A stretch of DNA of 60,000 nucleotides from Owenia fusiformis (taxonomy: Eukaryota > Annelida > Polychaeta > Sabellida > Oweniidae), in the NCBI GenBank assembly GCA_903813345.2, contig CAIIXF020000009.1:8242030-8302029 (forward strand). Reading direction: 5' to 3'. The notes under the pieces are model-generated. The model was not told the origin of the DNA, made no database searches, and saw nothing but the letters and a program-made list of their open reading frames with translations. Positions 11,301 through 23,680 of the stretch are shown piece after piece. Numbering within the stretch: the stretch's first letter is position 1; each line of letters starts with the position of its first letter. The translations under genes and the position numbers were made by a program.

Positions 11301-11991
11301 TTTAGTGTTTAGCCTGGTTTTTGGTCAGAACTCATGTTTTTAACGAGACACACACAAAAAGTTCTTCACGGAAACTAACGAATTTTAAAGATTTTTTAAA
11401 AAGAGACGATGTTGAAACATCTATTCACTGCTTGATGAATAGTTTATGGTGTATATACTACTGTATGAGCTGGACAAAAAACAGCATTGAGCATTTGAAG
11501 GTTTTTGGGGCCTTTGGAACATTTGGTTCTTATATGCTTATTATTTATTTTCAATCGTAATTCTTGATGTACATGCTGTTCAAGTAAAGCTATTTTGCCC
11601 TAAAACTTTATTTTGCAATAGGCCTATCCATGGCCCAAAATGCACAAGAGTACAATGGTACATTTAACTAACCAACCTAGAAATATGGCTAGGGTGGTTG
11701 TCAATAGTAAGGTTCAACTGAGCAATCGTGAGGTCACAAATTACAAAGAAAAATTGTCACTCTTTTTATAAGATTTCTGATCAGTTTATCTTTTTCAACA
11801 ATTTCTATTGACCAGTCAATCATTTTAAAATCGAGATTTTTTACTATTATGATTTTGGACACACCAACAACTAACAAAAACCTCTATGAAACTGCGAACA
11901 CAGAATCAAAGCATGACTTATGACATCAAGCATCAGAAAAATAGTGATTTTTTATTTGTAATTTATGACGTCACGATTTGCTCCACTGAAC
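11301..11991. other. gene-free stretch
   Basis: No coding or repeat signal is convincing. An open frame at 11321-11560 shows no domain and low-complexity residue use. Confidence 0.35.
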
Positions 11992-12164
11992 CAAGAGGAG
12001 GGTAATGAGGTGCGTACTACATTCGTCTGCGCAAATTCTCACCTGCTATCTAGTTTTCGAATAATACGTCGTTGTGATGTTTTAATCGATGTAAGCATAT
12101 TCCTTACACCTTTCTTCATCTTGTGTCCTCTTGCTCTTTGAACTCTGGGGTTATTCCCCCTCTT
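11992..12164. mobile_element. hAT-like MITE, short copy (173 bp)
   Basis: The ends CAAGAGGAGGG and its inverted match CCCCCTCTT, with ACTCTGGGGTTATT inside the right end, are the same as in the longer copy at 23681-24046. Eight-base flanks CACTGAAC (11984-11991) and CACTGAAA (12165-12172) form a target-site duplication with one mismatch. Shared inner sequence includes GATGTTTTAATCGATGTAAG. There is no coding capacity. Eight-base duplications fit the hAT superfamily. Confidence 0.78.
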
Positions 12165-12790
12165 CACTGAAAAAGAACCATGTATCATAAGCCATCTATA
12201 ATCGTCTCAGCTTTTAAATTACATTAATTGTTAGATTATCACTGAGTTTTGGTTCAGGAGTTTATATCTTGTTCGGCTGGTTGATATAATAATGGGCGAG
12301 ACCATTGAGTCAATATGAGAATGAAATAACTGATAGTGAAACCTCATTATAAATGGAAGTCAATTAACAATTGACGGTGATCACTTCGTTCAAGTCAACA
12401 TAATCTGATCTTTCATGAAACTGATATGACATTTTATATCCTGTTCATGACAAAAAATAAACAAATAGACAGAAAAATAAACATCCATATAATGTAATTG
12501 CAATTTTAATTCGTACGACAATATAGAGAGACATATTTCTTAGCCTGACTTTGTGAAATATTGAAGTATATAATGCAAGGAACAATTGGATTAAAACTGG
12601 ACGTGACGAGATATCCCATAGCATCTTGTACGGTCATTTACATACTACAAAAGTATAAACTATTTGAAATGTAACAGAGAATATAATGCTTTTGTAATGA
12701 CCCGAGGGCGTCCCAGGGGAATAACTAATTAACTAACGAGCATAGTGTAACAAGCCAGATAAAGAAATTGAAAGAAAGTGGGCTAAATTC
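12165..12790. other. gene-free stretch
   Basis: No gene, element end or tandem array was recognised here. Confidence 0.3.
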
Positions 12791-12792
12791 AA

Positions 12793-12868
12793 TGCCCCGC
12801 ATGGGAATCGAACCTAGGACCTCAACAGACCGAGCTAAAAAAGGCTTAAGCCACTACAGCTGGACTAC
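12793..12868 (-). repeat. tRNA-derived SINE head or tRNA relic
   Basis: Read on the minus strand the segment has a pol III B-box, GGTTCGATTCC, inside CCTAGGTTCGATTCCCATG, followed by GCGGGGCA. Upstream TAGTGGCTTAAGC lies where an A-box would be, but fits it poorly. It does not fold as a full tRNA because of a T run between the D-like and anticodon-like parts. A SINE of which this is the promoter region is the best guess; its body and tail were not delimited. Confidence 0.45.
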
Positions 12869-14173
12869 AGCTGGACTGTAGTAGCAACTTGCTATCAAGG
12901 GTCGTTACACGTTTGTAAGTAATCCCCAAATACCTTATATGCTGAGAAACGATTATTTCGCAGTAAAGAAAGGTAGAATGACACTTGAGTGAAGAAGTAA
13001 ACTGATTATACGATGCCAAAGAAGGAATAGATCTTGACCGAATAGTCGTTCTGCAAAAACATACTCAGCCAACTAAAGTAATGTTATGGTACGAACCCTC
13101 AAATGAAATAATCTCGAAGCTTAAAAGATGATATTGTATACGAAAAATTTAAAAAAAGAAGAAACGTACAATCCACGCTCAAGTATGAACAAAAGCACAA
13201 AACATATGCGTTATTTGAATACAATGAGAAATCGAATGGAATACAATGCTTGGTTATTGTATTCTGGTTATTGTATTTCTAGGACGGTGATGGACGAGTG
13301 GTTATTGATTAAACGACATTTTTCGCATTTACCTAAAATCTTAAGAGTATTGTGTAAATAATGAATGCGCATTATCCATAATGAGACATCCTCTAACCTT
13401 ACTGTAAATATCATAAATGTTTCCTGCTCTTAGCTCTTAAAGTTAATCATATACTGTTTATTTAAACAAAATTCCATCATTTCACTGCGTAATCGCCCAA
13501 AAGGGGCATCTCTACCTTCGCTTAAATAATTTAAAAAGTTACTTACAAATATACATTTAGAAATCATTAATTTATGAGAGAAGTGCCATAAACTTTTTAA
13601 TTTGCTTTGGTTGCATTGACATTTTTTACCATATCACTGGTCAGTATCAAGCAAAGGTAACGTCCGTCACCTTCGCATCAAAGATGGCGGACGGGAAGTG
13701 TTGGTTTTGGCTTCATAATTGACGTAATGCTTTGATATTAATTGACGCAATGCTTTGATATTGGAACCAAATCATTAGACTCATATGATATGGGAACAAT
13801 GGAATATGATAATTTGTTCATATATCATGAGTGGGCGCCACAGTCCAGGGATATCTTCCTGCGCTTAAGGGAAGGTAGCTGGAGCAGTTATTAATGTAAT
13901 ACTAGTAACTTCAGGATTTTACGTCGTATTTGTATTGAATATGTACCACTTTAAAATCAGCTTTTGGGTCAGAATTTTCTGTACTGAAGTATACCTAAGT
14001 CCAGACATCATACAAAGTCCAGTTATAATGAATGTACCATCCTTAGAAATCATATCAGTTTGATGTTTGCCGGGATCATAGTATCAGGTTTGCGACCGGA
14101 TCTGGGAGCATCAAATATGGTTATCTTCGGTAAGATACGAAATACGGAGTTCTCGAAAGAAAGTGCATGCACA
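12869..14173. other. gene-free stretch with two small repeats
   Basis: At about 13718-13762 a 23-base unit (ATTGACG-AATGCTTTGATATT) is present twice in tandem. At about 13640-13700 a block containing AAGGTAACGTCCGTCACCTT and AGATGGCGGAC is shared with 57296-57350. No gene is seen; the frame at 13128-13361 has no domain. Confidence 0.4.
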
Positions 14174-15270
14174 TACGAGGGGTGATCCAAAAGTCTTGGA
14201 CGCCCTGCTCTATTTTTGTTGGTTTTTGTTAAAATTACTTTAAACTTTCCAATAATAAAGACCAACAACCTAACTACTTTGTGTATTAATTTCATGGAAA
14301 AATGATATATTTTGTATAGTTTTCTAGATAGTTTTTAATACAGGGACCCTGCCACCCGGAACGGTATTCACACATGGCAACTTTCAGCCTTAAATGTTAC
14401 CGCCATTTCACTTGTTTCGCAAGTCTTGACCACTATATTTCTTTGAATTTTGAATGTTAATCCATGTTAGTTTACTTCCTTTGTTACCAGGCAACCAATT
14501 AATTGTGTTTTAATTATAATGTCACATATGACAATGGCCGCACATGTCAAATTCTAAGAAAATGCCTTCAGACAAGCAACCCTCATTCTGGTATCTTTTT
14601 TGCTGCAAGATGGCTGCTGAAATGCAGAACACGAAAGAAATCAAAGTGGAACAAAGAATACTACAAGATATTTTCACTATTATAGACCTTTAGCAGCTAC
14701 CATATGCACGATACAGTCTATCTATGGCTCCATGTAATTTTCTTCCTTTTCTCCAAGTTGAAAGGATGGTTGAAAGAAAATGTTTTTTACTCATTGAATG
14801 AGGTTTAGAGTAGCACTCCAGCAGCATTTGTATCACATAAGCAATGACGGTTTCATAAATGTCTTCCATTCATTGGTAAAGTGGTATGAAAAATGTGTTC
14901 AAATTCGTGGAAAATATGTTGAAAAGTATGTCTTAATATGTGAAGATGATGATGGCAGATGACACTCAGATTGAAAATCGAAAATTCCCTCATATCATGG
15001 CTGGTGTTAGGTTGTGCACCTGCACCTAAAGTATTTGCCATATTATAACAGTTGTGACGTGATTTGCTATATTTATATACCGTTCCGGGTGGCAGGGACC
15101 CGGTATTAAAAGATATGTAGAAAAGTAGCTAAAATATATTATTTTCTGTTGAAACTTATACATAAAGTTGTTAAGATGTTGATCTTTATTATCTGAAAGT
15201 TTCATATAGTTATATTAAAAAATAGCAAAGTTAGAGCGGGGCGTCCAAGACTTTTGGATCACCCCTCGTA
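14174..15270 (+). mobile_element. mariner-type transposon, internally deleted, copy 2 (1097 bp)
   Basis: Same ends (TACGAGGGGTGATCCAAAAG, inverted at the right edge), TA flanks and length as copy 1 at 2345-3441, but in the opposite orientation. On the plus strand a frame from about 14560 reads MAAEMQNTKEIKVEQRIL, a mariner N-terminus, then runs into LPYARYSLSMAPCNFL (about 14692-14740), and later VFHSLVKWYEKCVQIRGKYV (about 14857-14917), a typical mariner C-terminus ending YVEK. The catalytic core between them is missing, and the third Asp position (D in copy 1) is Ser here. Two small frames on the minus strand are shadows. Confidence 0.9.
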
Positions 15271-15689
15271 TATAAAATCACTTTCTTCTTCTGTCTAGGT
15301 TTGGGATCCTTTTTCAACCGTCCAAAATCATCAAGAATTCGACTTTCTGAAAATGAAATGTCTATCTCTTTCATTATAAAGGTAATTTCCATGAAAATGA
15401 GAAAGTTGATTAAGAAATTAGAAGGATGTGTTTCTGGGTCACCCTGTATAACAAAACAAGAAGATCCTAGTTGAGTGTAAGTTTTAATTATAACCCTCGT
15501 ATAACCCTTCCCTATGATGACGTGAAGCTGTATATATGATATGAAGGTTACAGTACAGTGTCACCCGTGCATTTATCACACCAAACAAATACGAGTAGAC
15601 GTGAAATAACGAATCACATTGAAAGATGCAAATAAATGTGTTTACCTTTCGGATAACTTTCATCAACCTGTCCTCCACATGCGTTCTAT
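15271..15689. other. spacer between two transposons
   Basis: No gene. CACCCTGTATA at about 15440-15450 looks like the right end of a TA-flanked transposon (compare the ends at 9425 and 28610), but no left partner was found. Confidence 0.3.
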
Positions 15690-16307
15690 TACACCCTATG
15701 CAGACAGAGCCTGTGGGAAATATTGGGTGCGGCGCAAATGAGCGGAGGGTGCGGAGCTAACGGTCATTTTTGAATTTAAAATTGGGATATTTCTGAAACT
15801 AAGCCGTTTTGGGACTTCAAATATACCAAGATATGTGTATTTGACACCAAATATCAAATTATGAGCCCCCTCTAAATATTGGGTGCGGAGTCACGTTTAT
15901 GGAGCTCCTCCGCACCCAATATTTAGAGGGGGCTCATATCTGAATAACATTTCCGAATTTTTATAAAATCACACAGATACTGCCTGGCTTCCAAGATGCA
16001 AAAATAATTTGTATAGATAGTGTACCTTGAACACCATTTTTTTATGAATGCTGCGGACTCAGTATTAAAAGGATAATCTCAAAATATATAGGTCTGGGAA
16101 AGGTTTAAGGCAAATTGCGCTACTATTTTCACAATTGTATTGATATTTGGTGTCAAATACACATATCTTGGTATATTTGAAGTCCCAAACTGGCTTAGTT
16201 TCAGAAATATCCCAAATTTAAATTCAAAAATGACCGTTAGCTCCGCACCCTCCGCTCATTTGCTCCGCACCTAATATTTCCCACAGGCTCTGTCTGCATA
16301 GGGTGTA
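15690..16307. mobile_element. TA-flanked MITE with 175-bp inverted ends and inner hairpin (618 bp)
   Basis: The left end TACACCCTATGCAGACAGAG is matched inverted at the right end (CTCTGTCTGCATAGGGTGTA), and the match runs for about 175 bases through GACCGTTAGCTCCGCACC. A second inverted repeat sits in the left half: GAGCCCCCTCTAAATATT (about 15860) pairs with its complement ending near 15937. TA at both edges suggests Tc1/mariner-type transposition. There is no coding capacity. Confidence 0.88.
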
Positions 16308-18292
16308 TTAGCAGAGAAGGCAAATTCTTTCATGATACACTACACAGACGAGATTTTATTCATCAAGCCATTTGGGTAATCAGTTAAATACTTATTCCAG
16401 TGATGTCATATACGTTATCAAATGATTAAGGACTGATTATCATTCTTCCAAGGTGTTGTTTCAAAGTTTGCACGAGATTCGCAGAATGGAATGAATCAGC
16501 CAGAGAGTCTTGGACTTGAGTCGTATTGACATCGAGTCGGAGTGGCTTGAACACGCCTTGCCTGCAATGTGTGAATTTATTCTATCCAGTCATGTAGTCA
16601 TGTGTGTATGTATGTATATAGTAAAAATTTAGACGAGTTGATAAAACAACTTTCGAATTACAATTTGATTTTATGATTACATGATTATATTCAACGAAGT
16701 GCGTTTTTAAATTCAGGATAATCCTTCGATGTTAAAGGTTTTATTTGGTTATTTTCTAAAAAATGTTGGTGTTTCGTTTTCATTTCTAATCTTTTTGGAC
16801 ACTTCTGTATCTTGAGCCTTCAATAACTTTCAGATTTAATCATGTACAATTTTCAGATAATATAATTAGGATTAGGAATCGAATTTCATTCTATTTCGGT
16901 TCCATTTTTTGCTCCATTCTGTACCATTTACTCCTAATTGAAGTCCTTGGTGTAATATAATCCTCCTTTCGTACAAATACTTTTCAATTACATTGCAAGT
17001 TACAATTACTCAGATGCGAGTAGGTACTTGTAGTTACTAGAAGTCACATTTTCAAAGAAAATTGAATTTTGAAAGTTGATAAACTCTTCAAAACCACATT
17101 TCTAGATGTAATCTTACATGTAGATTCCAAATGTGACAGCAGTTTGACTGAATTTTGAATTTTTAATGACGTAAACCAAGATTATTTCTACTCGCATCTA
17201 GTCTATTAACTTTGCCTTACCATTGATTAATTTTGACGATGTTAGCATTTTTACGTTAAGGTAAGCTTACTAGTTAATTAAAAAACAATTATCTTTATTA
17301 ATAGTTGGAAATTTGAGGACGTTCTCTTCTGAAAATTATAGCAATGGGTCTTACTAATCTAATTCAACGTTACGTTTTGGTGCTCGTTTAATGTTTTCAT
17401 TGAAAAGATTAATTAATTTTAAAATACAAACTCATCCTTCTTCCTCATTTATCATTAAAGAGATAGTAAATTAGTTCCCTGATGGTTCCAATTTTTCAGT
17501 CTGATAAAAAAAACTCCACTTTTACAGTTCTATTTGGGAAAAGAATGGAACTAAATAATATCGGAAACATCACATCTGACGAAAACATCTGAATAATAAT
17601 TCAGAAATTAAAGGGGCAACACGGACTGTAGAGAGAAAATGATATTCATCCAGGGGGTTTCTTTGAAGAAAATAAAAATATATGTTAGCCTTGATGAAAT
17701 ATCCAAACTTAAATATATTTTGACACTGGCCGATGATCGTTGAATGGCCCCCTTGCACTAATTGTTGCACCTTTAAGGTACTATTTTTGCTGGAAAACAT
17801 GTGATTCGTAAAACGGACGCCTTCCTCACACATCAATATATTACAAACAAACAAATCAAGCAGAGGTCATAAACAAAAAAATTAAGCTTTATCAATTGCC
17901 TTTGGGACGTTTTCTTACTTTGTTTTTTTTTGTTTGTGCATTGTTTTTTGCCCACTCTGTATATAGCCAATACGTTGTGCCTAATGAGATTGGTTACGCA
18001 CTCAAGAACTAATTGTTAAAAGGAGAATCAGATCCATAGGGAGTGATAAAATTGCAAGCAACATGTACAGTTGTCCTCCCAAAATATTACTTAAATCTCC
18101 AAATAGATCCACGATCATGTTATAAATTGGTCAAGTTATTTAGTATTCAAAGTGGGGAAAATTATTTAAATTCTCCCAAATACTAAAAATGGTAACCATA
18201 TTTCTAGAAAAATGAATGTTTTATTGCATAAATCTAGTTTCTCTCAATTTACTTTTAAGTAGTATACTTCGGGTTATTTTTAGAAAATAGAC
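16308..18292. other. gene-free stretch with one dispersed repeat
   Basis: No gene is seen. The block at about 17632-17790, with GATCGTTGAATGGCCC and AATTGTTGCACCTTTAAG, recurs in inverted orientation at about 41277-41385. A CACTCTGTATA at about 17953 could be a solo transposon end. Small frames here lack domains. Confidence 0.4.
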
Positions 18293-18313
18293 ATGACAAG
18301 GAATGATAATAGC

Positions 18314-18460
18314 ATTAACATGTATATAATTTTGTCATAATTCTGTACTTTTATTTTACATTACTGTACATATAAATTGTATCTCCATTTTACTATGGGC
18401 AATAAAAATGTACAATACAATACAATACAATACAATACAATACAATACAATACATTTACA
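18314..18460 (+). mobile_element. 5'-truncated retroposon 3' end with pentanucleotide tail
   Basis: A 147-base insert ends in AATAAAAATG followed by (TACAA)8 at 18411-18450. It is flanked by ATGACAAGGAATGATAATAG at 18293-18313 and the same 21 bases with one mismatch at 18461-18481, a clear target-site duplication. A microsatellite-like 3' tail rather than poly-A is known for several non-LTR clades (CR1, L2, Jockey-like). Too little body is left to name the family. Confidence 0.8.
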
Positions 18461-18481
18461 ATGACAAGGAATGATATTAGC

Positions 18482-20650
18482 CCAAAATATTCTAAAATTG
18501 AAAAAAAAAATTCTCAAGAGTTGTCCCCATGATCTTGCGAGATCTGATTCTGCCTTTAACAAAAATAGAAAGGAATATAAATTATTTATATTTAATTTTT
18601 ATTAATTACAAAATTGATTATCTGTAAATAAAATATAAGATGAGTTTCATTACCCCATCTTGGGAGATTACAGCCTTCTATCATCTATCAACAAGAATGT
18701 TGATATTTTGGAAACAGAAAAACTCGATGAGTATCAAAATGACACTTGCCAGGATATTGTCAAACCCTGGTGTCAAGAATGATCAGACACTTTCTAAGTG
18801 AATGAAAACAGTCACAGCCACGCGAGGCCATAAAAGTAAATGATCTCACGGCTAGATAATGAAATACCATTGTGGGCGAAAAACAAGAAGCCAACTTGAC
18901 CGAAGCCACTCAAATTATATTTTCAAACATATGGAAGCGTTTGGGAGGGGGTAGGATAATATTAAAGACTGGTTGATAAGTATTAATTTTAAAGGAAAAT
19001 CTGGAATACACTCCCAGGCCTATAGCCTACTATAAGTAGTTCTATCAACAAATTCAAAAATGATTTATTCAAAAATGACAAAATATTAGTAACGAATAAT
19101 AAAACCTCAGGGTGTGGATAAATACCACAGTGGGGAAGGGTGAGCAGCATGTCTGAATTGAAAATTAACAAAGGGTATTCGAATTCACTGATCTCAAGTC
19201 AAGGCCAAAATGACAATGTGTGAATATCCCTGTAATCACTTGCCAATGTGAGTGATGATATATCATACTTGTCCGAGAATATCTCCTTCTTCCTGTTCTA
19301 TTAATGCCGGCATATGAACATTTTCAAATGTCAATTTCAATCCAGTTAGGTGAAGCGAAAATTGAAATTTTGAACTAAAACGTGATCTGGTAATTTAAAA
19401 GTAATGGAAAGATGTTTTATTGGAATTGAGCTAATTGTAGTTCATCCGTGTTAAGAAGGAGTATAAAAAAGTAATTATGTAACATATGAAGGGATTGTAT
19501 TTGTTCCTCTATGAAGCCAAGGGAAAGGTAGTCATAAATCAAGCATTGGGTCGTGGTAACTTCCAAAGATAAGTTAACAATTCCTTCCTTAATAATCAAT
19601 CATGCCAGAATTTTATTGAATCAGCTGTTTTATGATTTATAGGTATATCGCACATTGCTTTATCGTCACATTACTAAGATTGATCCTATTCGAACTGTTT
19701 GACCGCGTACTCTTACCATGCTATCATGCAACCAACAAGGGCGAATATCGTTAATCCAGTAATTTGATTGGTTTAAATCATTAAAACGCATGCGCAATAA
19801 CTAATAATTGAGATAGATGTCACATACAATCATTATTCCACAGCAGTCCCTACCCATAATGCATCTTATGTTACGGGAATACTTTTGTTGTTGCGACATG
19901 GGTTGGAAAATTGCTTTGCCCATCTCATCCCTGGCTATGCCAATGGGAAAGCCTTGACATGATGAATTTGTTCTAGTCCTTGATGCATTTCTTGCTCCCT
20001 TGTTTTGGGAAGGATACAATAAGACAAGAACTACAGTTTTAAGTTATCCTCTGTTGTTACTGACTCAGGATGGGTCTAAACCCACCCCAACAATAGTATT
20101 TTTACTTTACACAATGCAGTGTTTTGTTAATCGTGATTACCTCAGATTTCATTTCCATCTTCAGCTCCTTTAACGGTGAAGATGTCAAAGTTTCTCTTAA
20201 AGAAGTATTATTCAACGTATTCTTTTCATATATATTTTATCGTATTCAAAAAGTTATGGACTTGTCTTTTGGTCCAACCTGTATACATGTACAAAGGCAG
20301 CTTCACGGAAAAATGCTAATCACCTTATAACCGCTGACCAAATTCAATTTCCTCCCGAGCTGATGAAAGCCAAATTGTGTCTCGTGGGTATTTCAATTTT
20401 ACAACATTTTACTCCAATTTCCACTGACCTAAAATGATATAGCCAATGGTGTCCCATGTGTATTTCACAGTTCACAATATATTTCTGGTTATATTATTTA
20501 AAGCGTGTCTGAAATTTACCAACGCTGACCCAAACGAGTTTTATAATTTATCAGACGAGTGCACTTTTAACATCAATGTTTCTGTTGTTTATGTTTAGAG
20601 CTAGAGTTAGCAAATGTATATCATATGTATAGTTTCCGCTCTTCATATCT
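18482..20650. other. gene-free stretch
   Basis: No gene can be supported. The minus-strand frame at 19801-20019 has mixed composition but no domain I recognise. CCAACCTGTATA near 20277 resembles a lone transposon end. Confidence 0.3.
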
Positions 20651-20665
20651 ATTAATATTAAACGT

Positions 20666-20778
20666 TTTTTTTTTTCCTTTTTTTTTATTTCTCTATTCAA
20701 ACAGTACAAGTACAATAATTAGAACAGTTCAGATATTTTTCACACCACCTCCATTCATTCAGACATTTGCAATATTAA
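20666..20778 (-). mobile_element. 5'-truncated LINE 3' end, same family as 24256-26445
   Basis: On the minus strand this 113-base insert reads GCAAATGTCTGAATGAATGG, then the same 3' end as the LINE at 24256-26445, and closes with a poly-A-rich tail (a T run at 20666-20690). It is flanked by ATTAATATTAAACGT at 20651-20665 and exactly again at 20779-20793, a 15-base target-site duplication. It starts at the ORF2 stop codon, so it holds no coding sequence beyond the last codons. Confidence 0.9.
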
Positions 20779-20793
20779 ATTAATATTAAACGT

Positions 20794-22485
20794 AGCTTGT
20801 ATGTTTATAGTTCCCTTTCTCTCAGGTTCATTATAATCTGCCTGAACCCCTCTTCCTCCTCTCATTTTGGGAACAACGGCTGGATAGATATTTCCTTTCT
20901 CTCCTGTTCTCTTTTCTTCACAGTCGTCCCTCTTTAAGTACGTTTTGTCTTCCAGACGTCTGCCTTCAGAAAAAAGTGCTAGATAGTCGCTCATCTTTAT
21001 TATTATTTGCCTGATACACAGCTAGGTCCTTCTATAGGGCTACGAGGGCCAGGGAACAATGTGAGCAACCTTGGAACAACTTGGAACTCTAAAAAATTAC
21101 GGGTGCCCAGAGAACAACTAAGATCTACAAGGATGACGTCACCACTATGGCAATTTAGGCACCGACCAATGGTGCCTTCTTTTGAACTATAAGTGGATAC
21201 AGGGGAACCATTAGGGGAACTATGGAACAAATAGGAAATTCTAGGATAATATAGTTTGGCTTCATATCTCTTGAGATTTTATTCCTTAATTCCACAAGGT
21301 CCTACTCGCCTATATCTCAAGAGCCATGACCATAGTTACATAGATCTAAACAATCTGGAATTATTATTTCATGTTCGTGTTACAAATTAATAACCAATTA
21401 TTACTATGTAGGATCGCAAAAGTCACGTTTTTCCGATACTAGTATAAGGATCTGGATTTCATGTTTAAACCTGAAACCCCATGATGGACTATCCCCCATA
21501 GTGGACAAGAAGTTTGAACATTATTTTTAAAGATTCTCGCAATCTTTATCCAATCAGCGTTTGCGAGTGTGTCGGCTCACGTATAAAAGGCGAATCCAAC
21601 TCAAATCCATGCAGGGGTGTATGAGGTACTCGAATAGGAAAGAGCTCGTGATTGCTGGAAAATATGATTTTAATAGGTGAAATTATATCTATAAATATAG
21701 CACTAAAAATAACAGTACACATGAAGTACATGTATGATTGTGTTTAGAAATGTTTGAAACCCTTACAGAAAATTCTGTCTGCATTTTGTCACCAATGCTC
21801 TTTCTTCCCGCATTCTAGTGCTGTTTGAATGAATATATTAATTAACGTATTTCTAACTAAAACATATCACATTTTTTTTATAAACCACAAACATTTAAAT
21901 CATAAAAAAATTATTCAAAACTTGAGTGAGCACGATATGCAAGAGTTACTAAGTTGACACAGTAAATGACCACTGATATGGTGTTAGTCCATGCACACAG
22001 CGTACACCCCTCACTTTCATAGTGAAGTGACTAATTGGTTTATGTTTACGTTTTAATGTGTTTTGGGTTCCTTGTTACAGCAAGGGGGCCAGTAAAGTAG
22101 ACTAACATGTTTGCATGGCAAATTTTGATCGAATATGTGAGACACTTTAAGAAGCGTGTCAAATCAGGTTTCTCTAGGTTTCCCTTATACTTCTAGTTGA
22201 GTGATGTTTAAAACATATGTTAATATTATCAAGTCATCGTATTGAAACATTTAAACCGACATCTAAAGAAAGTTTATACGTTCATTGTGATTAGACTGGA
22301 TTAGATAAGTACAATTTTCAGAATGCCACATTAAAGGGAACGACTTTAACCTCTTGAATCCCAGGCTCTAAAATCGGTTGAAATCAGAGAATTTTTCATT
22401 TTCATTTTTGACATTTTAAACATACCGATACAATTTAGATGCTCAAATCAGTAAAATTAGACGGCTGAGATCATTTCTAAACATT
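20794..22485. other. gene-free stretch
   Basis: A minus-strand frame reaching from 20994 into the LINE fragment encodes MSDYLALFSEGRRLEDKTYL and about 45 more polar residues. It might be an exon cut by the LINE insertion, but no domain or splice context supports it. Nothing else is seen. Confidence 0.3.
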
Positions 22486-22660
22486 ATGAAACAATTTTTG
22501 TGAAAATTGGATGCAAATTTTTCATATAAGAGCAATTTTAGTGAAACAATTTTTGTGTTAACTGGATGATAATTGTTCATATAAGAGCAATTTAAGTGAA
22601 ATAATATTTGTGTTAACTGGATGAAAATTGTTCATAAAAGAGCAATTTAAGTGAAACATT
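22486..22660. repeat. 56-bp tandem repeat, about three copies
   Basis: Units contain GTGAAACAATTTTTGTG, then AACTGGATG and TTCATATAAGAGCAATTT. They start near 22486, 22542 and 22598, with a partial fourth at 22653. AT-rich, no coding role. Confidence 0.75.
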
Positions 22661-23130
22661 TTGGATTTTTTCGTCACTCTGGGTTTCAAGGTCATTTCTG
22701 AGGTGAGGGAAATCCACCCGCAGTATAAGGATCATTGTTTAATTTGGTAAGGATATATTTCATGTTTCAGATTAGATCTTTACTGAATTTGACAATCTGA
22801 CAATTTTTCTCCATAAAGCATTGTTTCTTTCACACTTTAAGGTCACAAGTTGGAGGTGTCTTCCCAGTGGATTAGACGTATTCAATTTGAACGACCTTAC
22901 TTTCTACAAAACAAGGTAGTATACTGTACATAGAATATAAATTACTAAATGTCGTATTTCTGTAATACACCCAATGCAAGTGATCTAATCCGTGGCATTG
23001 GGTTTGTTTACATTACTTCGGAATATCACTGATCATTTCAGTAAAAATGGCTGTTAGGCGCGTGATACTACAACGCCCAGTGTTTAGGTTTTCGTTGTGT
23101 AGAATACAATTTAGTAAACCTGTAGAAGAG
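22661..23130. other. gene-free stretch
   Basis: Nothing recognisable between the tandem repeat and the next TIR element. Confidence 0.3.
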
Positions 23131-23132
23131 AT

Positions 23133-23662
23133 AAGTGGCACTATTTGTAAAAAGGGGGCAGGACACCATTGGAGGGTGGCACAGGTCAAAAATTGTATGC
23201 TTATAAACAGTAATACTCACTCTACATGGGACATCTGGCTTTTCTGGCAAATTGGATCCAAAGATTGTTGCCATTTTGTCTCTTAATTGACCCATGTTCC
23301 AGAAAAGGCTCAGTAACCATGGCAACCATTGTGACGTCATAATAAACAATACATATGAACTCTTCAACATGTCCCATATACAAATCAAATGGTTATTAAC
23401 TGGTTTTGGACTATCTTTTTGGCATATCATAAGCTGGAAATATGTCTTTTTTCACTGATTTGGTGCATTTTCTATGTTGTAAAAAGACAACAAACATGGG
23501 TTGCTTAGCAACGGTGTCACACACTAACCAATCATCTGTGAGAAAAATGAATAACATATTTTGGCTTCCCAATGGTCATACTTTCATATAAGAATAATAC
23601 TTTTGAAATATAAAATTTGACCTGTGCCACCCCCTGCCCCCTTTTTACAAATAGTGCCTCTT
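23133..23662. mobile_element. TIR element / MITE (about 530 bp)
   Basis: The left end GGCACTATTTGTAAAAAGGG, followed by GGCAGG and GGGTGGCACAGGTCAAA, is matched inverted at 23607-23662 (TTTGACCTGTGCCACCCCCT, then GCCCCCTTTTTACAAATAGT). The inverted match spans about 55 bases with one short indel. No transposase is encoded; frames on both strands inside are fortuitous. The superfamily is not clear, because no exact flanking duplication was found. Confidence 0.78.
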
Positions 23663-23680
23663 AAAAAGCTTTTGAGAATT

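Noticed and set aside
14853-15041. Small minus-strand gene (MANTLGAGAQP...) shared by both mariner copies
   Set aside because: It lies antisense to the transposase C-terminus, which gives a clear mariner match on the other strand.
18411-18450. Simple microsatellite
   Set aside because: The flanking 21-base duplication shows that it is a retroposon tail instead.
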